64,000 nucleotides of DNA, from assembly GCA_009691855.1 (NCBI GenBank), contig SIAI01000010.1:1-64000 (forward strand). Reading direction: 5' to 3'. This stretch comes from Planctomycetota bacterium (GTDB taxonomy: Bacteria > Planctomycetota > UBA1135 > GCA-002686595). Position numbers and translations under genes: made by a program. Each line of letters begins with the position of its first letter. Positions within the stretch are counted from its first letter, which is position 1. The notes beneath the pieces were generated by a model. It ran no database searches. It saw only the letters and a program-made list of their open reading frames with translations, and was not told the origin of the DNA. Of this stretch, positions 18,999-28,000 are shown piece by piece.

Positions 18999-19532
18999 TC
19001 AGCGTGCTTCCAGGAGCTCCAGACCTGCGCACGAACCCGCGAGCCGCAGGGCGCGCGCGAGGGCCGCGTGCAGCTCGCGCTCCCGGGCGCCGGCGCCGCT
19101 CTGGGGCGCGAGCAGGCGTGCTTCGAGTTCGCGCACGCTCACCCCGCGGTGGGCGAAGGTGAGCTCGGCGCGCGGCGCCGGCAAATAGGCTTCCACGCGG
19201 TCGGCCCACTCCACCACCGCCACGCCCTCGCCGGCCAGGAACTCGGTACCCTCCGCGAACAGGGCCTCGGCCCCGCCGCGCCAGGCGTCGAAGTGGTACA
19301 GCGCGAGGCGCCCGCTCAGGGCGCGCATGCGCGTGAAGGTCGGCGAGGCCACGGCCTGGTCGAGCTCGAGCCCGCGCCCGAGGCCGCGCACGAGGGTCGT
19401 CTTGCCGGCGCCGAGCTCGCCCACCAGCGCCAGCAGCGCGCCTGGCACCAGCACACGCCCGAGCACCACGCCCAGCGCCTCGGTCGTCTCGCTGGCGTGC
19501 GAGCGCGCGCGCCACAGCAGCTCAGCCGCCAT
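18999..19532 (-). CDS. tsaE: tRNA threonylcarbamoyladenosine biosynthesis ATPase TsaE
   Basis: GELGAGKTTLVRGL Walker A; VASPTFTRM; LYHFDAWR; VVEWADRVEAYLP. Confidence 0.93.
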   Translation of the reverse strand: MAAELLWRARSHASETTEALGVVLGRVLVPGALLALVGELGAGKTTLVRGLGRGLELDQAVASPTFTRMRALSGRLALYHFDAWRGGAEALFAEGTEFLAGEGVAVVEWADRVEAYLPAPRAELTFAHRGVSVRELEARLLAPQSGAGARERELHAALARALRLAGSCAGLELLEAR

Positions 19533-20451
19533 GGATCCAGCCGCCCTTCCCGTCCCACGCGCGCAGCGCGCCGCCCTCCACGCGCGCCACGGCGAGCCCG
19601 CCGCCGACGCGCACGCGCCCGATCACACCGAGCCGCGGAAATCGTCGCGCGGCCTCCGGCTCGGCCGCGCGCCAGCGGCGCGGCGTCAGGGTCGCGAGCA
19701 GCTCGTGATCCTCGCCATCGCTCAGGGCATGCGCGCGCGCCGCGCGGCCGCTCTTCCGCGCCAGGCGCCGCGCGTCGGCATGCACCGGGACGCGCTCGAG
19801 CTCAATGCGCACGCCCGAGGCCGAGGCTAGGCGCGAGAGATCGAGCGCCAACCCGTCGCTGACATCCATCAGCGCGCGCGCGCCATGGGCCAGCAGAAAC
19901 GCGGCCTCGGCGAAGCGTGGCTCCGGATCGAGATGGCGCCCCAGGCGGCTGCCGCCCAGCGGGCCCGTGACCAGCAGCAGCTCGCCCGCGCGCGCGCGAT
20001 CGCGTCCCGGCGGCCGACCACGGCCGGCGAAGCGACCGAGGGCCGTGACCGTGATGGAGAGCGGTCCGCTCGTGCTGGAGAGGTCGCCGGCCACCAGCTC
20101 GGCGCCGTGCTCGTGGGCCTTCTCGTCCACACCCTCGATCAGCGCGCGCAGCCGACTGGCCTGCTCGCAGAGCGGCGCAGCGATGCACAGCACCAGGGCC
20201 ACGGGCTGCGCGGCCGTGGCCGCGAGATCCGAGAGCGCGCGCCCGGCCGCTTTGCGCCCCAGCGTGCGCCCGGCGCAGCCGAACTCGGCGTGCACGCCTT
20301 CGACCACCTGGTCGGCGCACACCACCGGCCGTCCGCGCAGGGCCTTCAGCACCGCCGCGTCGTGGCCCTGGGAGCCCGTGAGCGCTCGCGCGCGCGGACG
20401 GCGCGCGATCCAGCGCAGCAGTTCGGCCTCGTTCCAGCCCATCGCGTCCAT
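19522..20451 (-). CDS. thiL: Thiamine-monophosphate kinase
   Basis: QGHDAAVLKAL, KAAGRALSDLAATAAQP, ALMDVSDGLALDLSRLA. Confidence 0.92.
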   Translation of the reverse strand: MDAMGWNEAELLRWIARRPRARALTGSQGHDAAVLKALRGRPVVCADQVVEGVHAEFGCAGRTLGRKAAGRALSDLAATAAQPVALVLCIAAPLCEQASRLRALIEGVDEKAHEHGAELVAGDLSSTSGPLSITVTALGRFAGRGRPPGRDRARAGELLLVTGPLGGSRLGRHLDPEPRFAEAAFLLAHGARALMDVSDGLALDLSRLASASGVRIELERVPVHADARRLARKSGRAARAHALSDGEDHELLATLTPRRWRAAEPEAARRFPRLGVIGRVRVGGGLAVARVEGGALRAWDGKGGWIHGG

Positions 20452-20452
20452 G

Positions 20453-21091
20453 CTACTCGGCGCGCTCCTCGAGCTGCTCCAGGTAGGTGCGCGTTGCCAC
20501 GCCCGGCTCGGCGGCGCCCAGCAGACGCGAGCGCACCGCCACCCCATGCAAGCCGCGCGCGACGAGCTCGCGCGCATCCTCGGCGCACACGCCGCCGAGC
20601 GCGTACGCCGGACACGGGGCCGCGCGCGCGGCGCGTTCCAGACCCTGCATGCCGACGGGCGCCTGGGCGTGTTCCTTGTCCGGCGTCGCGCGCAGCGGGC
20701 CGTGGAAGACGTAGTCGGCCCCACGCCACGCGCGCGGGTCGTCGTGCGCGTGCGTGGAGAGCCCGAGCGCCGTGGCGGGTCCGAGCCAGGGCCGCAGCTC
20801 CTCCACGCGCAGCGAGCGAAAGGAGAGGTGCACTGCGTCGGCCGCCAGCGCGCGCGCGAGGTGCGCGCGATCGTGCACGGCGAACCACAGTCCCCGGTGG
20901 CGCCGGCGCAAGTCCTCCAGGCTGCGGGCGAGCTCCAGGTACTCGCGATCCGAGAGCCGCGGCTCGCGCAGCAGAAAACCCGGCAGACCGGCCGCGCAGG
21001 CGCGCTCCAGCGCGTCCACCAGCCGGGCGGCACTCGCGCGCTCGAGGTCGCCGGGCGAGAGCGCGATCAGGCGCGGCAGCGCGCGGATCAC
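20453..21091 (-). CDS. Thiamine phosphate synthase/TenI-family protein
   Basis: ADAVHLSFRSL, GLSTHAHDDPRAWRGADYVFHGPLRATPDK, ALGGVCAEDARELVARGLHGVAVRS. Confidence 0.8.
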   Translation of the reverse strand: MIRALPRLIALSPGDLERASAARLVDALERACAAGLPGFLLREPRLSDREYLELARSLEDLRRRHRGLWFAVHDRAHLARALAADAVHLSFRSLRVEELRPWLGPATALGLSTHAHDDPRAWRGADYVFHGPLRATPDKEHAQAPVGMQGLERAARAAPCPAYALGGVCAEDARELVARGLHGVAVRSRLLGAAEPGVATRTYLEQLEERAE

Positions 21092-23238
21092 GCCGCCGAC
21101 TCGGCCAGCTCGACGATGTAGCCGAGCTCGCGCAGCAGCGCCTGCATGCGCCGCGGCGTGACGCGACCCTTCAGGCGCACGCGCCGCTCGTCGAGGATCT
21201 CGGCCAGGTGCCGACGCGTGCCCGCGTCCTGGCAGAAGCGCCGCAGGACGTCGGGCTCCTCGCAGCTCAGCACCAGGTTCGTCTCGAGGCGCATCAGGCC
21301 CGCACGCAGGGCCCAGTCCTTGATCGAGAAGGCCACGTTTTGCGGCACGGGCGTGCGCGCGTTCGACTCGATCACGCGCATGAGGTCGCCCAGCGTCATG
21401 CCGCCGCGTAGCGCGCGCACCACGCCGTCCTGGGTGATGCGCAGGTGCAAGAGCGAGCCCTGCTTCTCGCGCGTGCAGAAGCGATCCAGGGCGTGGATCA
21501 GCTCGCCGTCGTCGCCGGTCGGAAACAGCACCACCTCGAAGTCCGGCGTTACCACCAGGCTGGCCTCGCGCAGCGGCGCGCGCGGGCGATCCTCGACGCC
21601 CACCAGGCGCGCGCCGCTCTGCGTCAGGCGCATGGCCACCGGCCGCCCGGCCTTGTCGTAGCCTAGGTCGATCAGACCCAGCAGGTACAGGCGCTCGCGC
21701 GCCCAGCGGATCAGGCTCCAGGCCAGACGCTGCGGATCCTCCAGCGTCGGCGCGCGGCCGCCCTGGCTGCGCTCGGCGAACAGGTCCTCGGCCGTGCCGT
21801 CCTCGAGGTGTAGGAGGTACGTGTTGCGCGCCAGGAACGGCAGGTACATCAGGTCGTACCAGGTCTGCGGCTCGATGCGCTTCAAGAGGCGCAGGAACAG
21901 CTGACGCATGCCCACCTGGTGCAGCGGCTCGCCGGCGAAGGAGCGCTCGGACAGCGAGTAGTCGAGCAGCGCGCGTTGCTTGTCGAGCAACCCCAGCGCC
22001 TCCCACTCGCGCCCCTTGGCGGTCACGGCGAACGTGCGATTGCCGGTGCGGTCGATCAACCCCTGCTGGCGCGCGAAGCGGAAGATGAAGCGCAGCACGT
22101 CGTCGCGCGAGAGCTCGCGCCCCGGGTTGGGGATCAGGTGCTGCAGGATGCGCCGCTCGGTGGTCTTGAAGATCTCGCCGCGCACCGTGAAGCGCACGCC
22201 GTGCTCGTTCAGGTACGTCAAGAAGCGCGAGCTGTTCGAGGCCAGGTCGATGCCGGCCGAGAGCTCTTCGTGCGGGCGGTCCGGGTCGCTGGGCACGGCC
22301 ACGCGCCGCAGCCAGGCGAGCGCCACCTCGTTGAACACGACCAGCGTCTCGTCCTGCAGGGCGATGCCGTAGCGCGAGAGATCGAGCTCGCGCACCGTGC
22401 CGACTAGCGACTGCTCCAGGATCAGGCGCCAGCGGCGCGCGTTCCAGTGCAGGCCCTTGCTCTCGGTACGCTCGAAGAAGCTCTTCGGCAGGATGCCGCC
22501 GAACTCGAGGATCGCCTTCTCGACCAGCGCGTGCAGGCCCTCGGGCAGGCGCTCGATGCGCGCGGCGCAGGCCGTCTCCTGCGAGTACATCTTGTACAGC
22601 TCGCGCAGCCGGTGCGGCGGCAGCGGGCTCTTGGCGCCGTCGGCGTAGAGCTGGTCCATGTGCCCGCGCAGCGACAGGATCGCGAACAGCCCGCCGTGGC
22701 TCTCGCGCCGGCGCAAGAGCAAGCCGTGGCCCAGCTCCAGCGGCAGACCCAGCAGGCGCTCGCCGAAGCTCTCGAAACGGCGGTCATCGCCCTCCACCAC
22801 CACGCCGCGCCGCGCCAGGGACGAGACGCAGGCCTCGAGTTCGTAGGGCGAGAGCCCCACCAGGCCCGGCGCCAGGGTGAGCTCGCTCCAGCTGCGCTGG
22901 AAGCGCGGCGCGCCCACCAGGCAGTCCACCACCGTCGTCAGCCGGCGCCCCAGGGCGCCGACGCGCTCCTCGACGCGCATCGGGTCGGCCATCCAGCGCC
23001 CGATGCGCGCGCGCAGCGCGTCGTCCTCGCCGTTGGGCGGCTCGCACTGCTTGCCGCCCCAGAAGCGGTGCAGCTCGATCAGGTCCGAGCGCCGGCGCGC
23101 CGCCAGCCACTCCGCCAGCGCGAAGCCGGGCCCGGGCACGCGCGCCGTGGGCGTCGCCGCGCTCTCCTTGCCATGGCCGTTCGTGCCCGCGGCTTCCGCT
23201 GCGCCGCGCTCGTTCTCGAAATCGTGGGTGTCCTTCAC
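21088..23238 (-). CDS. XPB/Ssl2-associated (Helicase_C_3-like) protein
   Basis: GTG start overlaps XPB stop; C-terminal MRVIESNARTPVPQNVAFSIKDWALRAGLMRLETN resembles the XPB N-terminal segment. Confidence 0.8.
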   Translation of the reverse strand: MKDTHDFENERGAAEAAGTNGHGKESAATPTARVPGPGFALAEWLAARRRSDLIELHRFWGGKQCEPPNGEDDALRARIGRWMADPMRVEERVGALGRRLTTVVDCLVGAPRFQRSWSELTLAPGLVGLSPYELEACVSSLARRGVVVEGDDRRFESFGERLLGLPLELGHGLLLRRRESHGGLFAILSLRGHMDQLYADGAKSPLPPHRLRELYKMYSQETACAARIERLPEGLHALVEKAILEFGGILPKSFFERTESKGLHWNARRWRLILEQSLVGTVRELDLSRYGIALQDETLVVFNEVALAWLRRVAVPSDPDRPHEELSAGIDLASNSSRFLTYLNEHGVRFTVRGEIFKTTERRILQHLIPNPGRELSRDDVLRFIFRFARQQGLIDRTGNRTFAVTAKGREWEALGLLDKQRALLDYSLSERSFAGEPLHQVGMRQLFLRLLKRIEPQTWYDLMYLPFLARNTYLLHLEDGTAEDLFAERSQGGRAPTLEDPQRLAWSLIRWARERLYLLGLIDLGYDKAGRPVAMRLTQSGARLVGVEDRPRAPLREASLVVTPDFEVVLFPTGDDGELIHALDRFCTREKQGSLLHLRITQDGVVRALRGGMTLGDLMRVIESNARTPVPQNVAFSIKDWALRAGLMRLETNLVLSCEEPDVLRRFCQDAGTRRHLAEILDERRVRLKGRVTPRRMQALLRELGYIVELAESAA

Positions 23239-25004
23239 GCGCCGACCGAAGCCTCCAGTTGCGAAGAGTCGATGATCTCGTAGGAATAGCCCTGCTCGGT
23301 CAGGAACCGCTGGCGCTTCTGCGCGAACTCCTGGTCGCGCGAGCCGAGCGTGACCACCGCGTAGAACGCGGCGGCCGAGCCGTCGGACTTCGGGCGCAGG
23401 ATGCGTCCCAGACGCTGCGCCTCTTCCTGGCGCGAGCCGAACGTGCCCGAGATCTGGATGGCCACGTTGGCGTCGGGCAGGTCGATGGCGAAGTTGCCGA
23501 CCTTGGAGACGATCAGGATGCGCTCCGTGCCGCGACGGAAGCGCTCGTACAGGCGCTCGCGCTCGGCGTTGGGCGTCTTGCCGGTGATCAGCGGCGCGCG
23601 CACGTGGCGCACCAGCTCGTCGAGCTGGTCCAGGTACTGGCCGATGATCAAGACGCGCCCGTCCTGGTGGCGCTCGAGCAGCTGCTGCACCACGCGGATC
23701 TTGGCCGGGTTCTCGCTGGCCACGCGAAACTTGTTGCGCGCCGTGGCGCTGGCGTACTTGCCCTTCAGCGCCGCGGCCAGCGGCACGCGCACCTCGGTGC
23801 AGCGCGCCTGGGCGATGAAGCCCTTGTCCTCCAGCACCTTCCAGGGCACGTCGTAGCGTTTGGGGCCGATGAGGCAGAAGACCTCGTCCTCCTTGCCGTC
23901 CTCGCGCACCAGCGTGGCCGTGAGGCCCAGGCGCCGGCGCGCCTGCAGCGCGGCCGTGACGCGGAAGATCGGCGCCGGCAAGAGGTGCACCTCGTCGTAC
24001 ACGACCAGGCCCCAGTTCTCGCGCGAGAACAGGGCGAAGTGCTCGAAGGCGTCGGTCTTCGAGCGCCGCCAGGTGAGCATCTGGTAGGTCGTGACCGTCA
24101 CCGGCCGCACGCTCTTCTCCTCGCCCGTGTACTCGCCCACGTCGGCGGGCGAGATCCCGGTCTTGTCGAGCAGCTCCTCGCGCCACTGGCGCACGGCCAC
24201 GGTGTTGGTGGTCAGGATCAGCGTCTTCTCGCCCACCAAGCTCATCGCCGTCAGGCCCACCACGGTCTTGCCCGCGCCGCACGGCAGCACGACCACGCCG
24301 TTACCGCCCAGCACGCTGCCGCCGCGGTAGAAGCTGTGCGCGGCCTCGATCTGGTAGGGACGCGGCGCGAACGGCTCGCCGGCGCGCGTGGCCAGCTTGA
24401 GCACGATCGGGAACGGATCGCCGTCCAGGTACCCACCGCGGTCGTCCACCGGGTAGCCGAGCTTGATCAGCGCCTGCTTGATCGAGCCGCGCTGGTGCTC
24501 CTCGAGCCAGACGTGTCCGTCGGCGTCCAGCGTGACGAGTTTGCGCACGCTCTCGTGCGCCAATGCGTCGGCCAGCGCGTCGGCGGCGGCCGAGCACAGC
24601 GCGAAGCGCGCGCCGCTGGCGCCGGCCACGCGCTCGATGCGCAGCAGGCCGTAGCGCTCGATCCAGGTGCGGATCTCGCTCTCCACGTTGCGCGGGATTG
24701 GCACGCAGGCGAACTCGTCCAGGCGCGCCAGGATGTCGTCGGCGCTGAGTCCCAGCGCGGCCGCGTTCCACACCGAGACCGGCGTGAGGCGGTAGGTGTG
24801 CAGGTAGTCGGGGCTCTTCTCCAGCTCGGCGAAGGCGTTCAGCGCGTCGCGCGCGGCGGCGAAGCGCGGGTGTTCCTCGGTCATTGGGCGGCCCTGCGCG
24901 TCGCGCCGGGGGCGCCCGAGCTCGTCGAGCAGCGTGCGCACCGTGTGCAGCATCAGCGTGCGATCGCCCTGCACGATCAGCGGATTGTCGGCGGCTAGCG
25001 TCAT
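23235..25004 (-). CDS. XPB-type DNA repair helicase
   Basis: VVLPCGAGKTVVGLTAM, VVYDEVHLLPAPIFR, LGLTATLVREDGKEDEVFCLIGPKRY, QRLGRILRPKSDG. Confidence 0.95.
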   Translation of the reverse strand: MTLAADNPLIVQGDRTLMLHTVRTLLDELGRPRRDAQGRPMTEEHPRFAAARDALNAFAELEKSPDYLHTYRLTPVSVWNAAALGLSADDILARLDEFACVPIPRNVESEIRTWIERYGLLRIERVAGASGARFALCSAAADALADALAHESVRKLVTLDADGHVWLEEHQRGSIKQALIKLGYPVDDRGGYLDGDPFPIVLKLATRAGEPFAPRPYQIEAAHSFYRGGSVLGGNGVVVLPCGAGKTVVGLTAMSLVGEKTLILTTNTVAVRQWREELLDKTGISPADVGEYTGEEKSVRPVTVTTYQMLTWRRSKTDAFEHFALFSRENWGLVVYDEVHLLPAPIFRVTAALQARRRLGLTATLVREDGKEDEVFCLIGPKRYDVPWKVLEDKGFIAQARCTEVRVPLAAALKGKYASATARNKFRVASENPAKIRVVQQLLERHQDGRVLIIGQYLDQLDELVRHVRAPLITGKTPNAERERLYERFRRGTERILIVSKVGNFAIDLPDANVAIQISGTFGSRQEEAQRLGRILRPKSDGSAAAFYAVVTLGSRDQEFAQKRQRFLTEQGYSYEIIDSSQLEASVGA

Positions 25005-28000
25005 GCCTGCACCTTGCGCGGCGCCCGCCGCGCTGCGCGCGCGGGTTCCGCGGCGGGCGCGGACTCCGTGGCGGGCGCGGACTCCGCGGCGGGCGCGGGC
25101 TTCAGCTCGCGCGCCAGCCAGGGTCCGGTGACGGAGTCCGCCGCTGCGGCCACTTGCGCGGGCGTGCCCGCGGCGATCACGCGCCCGCCGGCCTCGCCGC
25201 CGCCGGGGCCGAGTTCGACCAGCCAATCGCACGCGCCCAGCAGCTCCAGGTGGTGCTCGATGACCAGCACCGCGTCGCCGCGCTCGGCCAGCTTGCGCAG
25301 CACGGCGTGCAACTGCACCACGTCGCTGCGCGCCAGCCCCGTGGTCGGTTCATCCAGGATCACGATGCTACGCACGTTCTCGGCGCGCGTCAGCTCGGCG
25401 GCGAGCTTCACGCGCTGGGCCTCGCCGGACGAGAGCGTGGTCGAGCTCTGGCCCAGGGCCAGATAGCCGAGGCCGACAGCGCGCAGCGTCTCCAGCGTGC
25501 GCGCGATCTCGGGCACGTCCTTCAGGAACTCGGCCGCGTCGTCGATGGCCAGCGCAAGCACGTCGGCGATCGAGTGCCCGCGGTACAGGATCGTCAGCAC
25601 CTCGGGCTGGTAGCGCTTGCCATCGCACTCCTCGCACGTCAGCCACAGGTCGGCCAGGAACTGCATCTCGACCAGCACGCTGCCGCGGCCCTCGCAGGCC
25701 GGGCAGCGCCCGCGGTTCGAGTTGAACGAGAAGTGCGCCGAGCCGAAGCCGCGCGCGCGCGCCTCGCTCGTGCGCGCGAACAGCTCGCGCAGCGGCTCGA
25801 GCAGGCCCACCGCCGTAGCCGGGATGCTCTTGGGCGTGCGCCCCAGCGGGCTGGCGTCCACCACCACCAGGCGCGTGCCCGAGTCCGTGCCGCCGCGCAC
25901 GCTCTTCCAGCGCCCGGCCGGCTTCTCGCCACGCAGTGCGGGCACGAGACAGTCGAGGATCAGCGTGCTCTTGCCCGAGCCCGAGGGTCCGCACAGCCCG
26001 GTCAACTCGCCGAAGCGGGCCTCGAACGAGACCCCCTTCAGGTTGTGCAGGCGTGCGCCGACGAGCGTGAGGCGCGCGGCCGACTCGTCACGGACACGCG
26101 GCGCGCGCGGCAAGCTCAGCTCGCCGCGCAGCGCGGCGGCGGTGAGCGAGGTCGGATGGCGCAGGAGCTCGGCCGGCGAGCCGCTGGCCACGATCTCGCC
26201 GCCGAAGCGTCCGGCGCGCGGGCCCATGTCGACGATGTGGTCGGCGCGGCGCATCAGCGACTCGTCGTGCTCCACAACCAGCACCGTGTTGCCGCCGTCG
26301 CGCAGCGCCAGCAGCGCGTCGGTCAGGCGCTCGACGTCGGCCGGGTGCAGGCCCACGGTCGGCTCGTCGAGCACGTAGCACACATCCACCAGCTGCGAAC
26401 CGAGGCTCGACGCCAGGCGCACGCGCCGCGCCTCGCCGCCCGAGAGCGTGCCCACGGAGCGCGCCAGCGTGAGGTAGCCGAGCCCGACCTGCTCCAGCAG
26501 CGCCACGCGCGCGACCAGCTCGCTCAGCACCGGCCCCACCGCCGCGCGCACCGCGGCCGGCAGCGTCAGCGCGGACAGCCACGCGCGCGCCCCGCTCACG
26601 TCCAGCTCCAGCACCTCGGGCAGGCGTTTCTTGCCCAGCGTGACCGCCCGCGGTGCGGGCGCGAGGCGCTCGCCGCGGCACACGTTGCAGCTCGCCTGGC
26701 GCATGGTGCGCTCGAGGATCGCGCGCCACTCGGGGTCCTCGCTCTTCTTGTGCCAGGCGTCGACGTGGCCGCACAGCCCCGGCCAGGCGGCGCTGAAGCG
26801 CTCTTCCAGCTGAAAACTCGCGCCTTCCTTGGCGATGCGCACGTCGTAGCTCGGCCGCGCGCCCGCGCCCTCCAGCAGCAGCGCCTGCTCGGCGTCGCTC
26901 AGGCTGCCCAAGGGCCGCGCGAGCTCGAGCTTGTGCACCTTCGCCACCGCGCGCAGCAGGAACTCGTAGTAGCCCTTGCCCTTGGTCAGGTAGCGCCCGA
27001 GCTTGCCCCACAGCGCGCCGCCGCCCTCCTCGTCGTCGACCAGCGCGCGTTCGGGGTGCGTGACCAGCAGCTCCGGCACGCAGCGCCAGTGTTCGCCCAG
27101 GCCGTCGCAGGCGGGGCACGCACCGACGTGCGTGTTGAACGAGAAGTGCCGCGGCTCGAGCGGCTCGCCGAGCTGGAAGCCGCACTGCGTGCAGGCGCCC
27201 TTCGTGCTGAGCTCGAGGCGCGCCGGCGCGGCGCCCTTGTCGCCGCGCACGACCACGCTCACGCGCCCGCCGGCCAGGGCCTCGGCTTGCTCGACGGCCT
27301 CGACGATGCGCGCGCGCGCGGCGGCGTCGAAGCTCAGGCGGTCGAGCACGAGGTCCACGCGCTGCGCCTCCTTGGGCACGAGCTCCTCGCCCTCCTTGCC
27401 GTCCAGGCGGCGCTCGCTGCCGTCCACCAGCAGGCGCACGAAGCCGGCCGTCTTCCAGCTCTCGCGGGCGCGCGCCACGGCCGCGGGCAGATCGTCCTCG
27501 AGCTTCGCGCCGGGCCCGAAGACGGGCGCCACGATCCAGCCCTTCTGACCGCCGAACTCCCCGAGGATGCGCTTCGCCGCGCGGCCGGCGTCGCTCGCCA
27601 CGAGCTCCTCGCCGTGCGTCGGACAGCGCGGCGTGCCCGCGCGCGCCCACAGCACGCGCAGGTGGTCGTGGATCTCGGTGGTCGTCGCGACGGTCGAGCG
27701 CGGATGGCCGAGCGAGGTGCGCGCCTCGACGGCGACGCTCGGGCCCAGGCCCTGGATGCGGTCGACGGGCGGCTTGTCGCGGTTGCCCAGGAACTGGCGC
27801 GCGTAGGTCGAGAGCGACTCGACGAAGCGCGCGCGGCCCACCGCGTGGATCGTGTCCAGCGCCAGCGAGCTCTTGCCCGAGCCGCTGGGCCCGGTGAACA
27901 CGACCAGCGCGCGACGCGGCACGGAAATATCGACGTTCTTGAGGTTGTGCGTGCGCGCACCGAAGACCTCCAGGCGCTCGCGCGGCAGGACGCTGGTCGT

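Noticed and set aside
20453-21091. Considered calling the ThiE/TenI gene a diverged novel enzyme because it lacks a canonical GVHLGQ motif
   Set aside because: AVHLSFRSL and the overall pattern fit the known TenI/ThiE spectrum next to thiL; not novel on this evidence.
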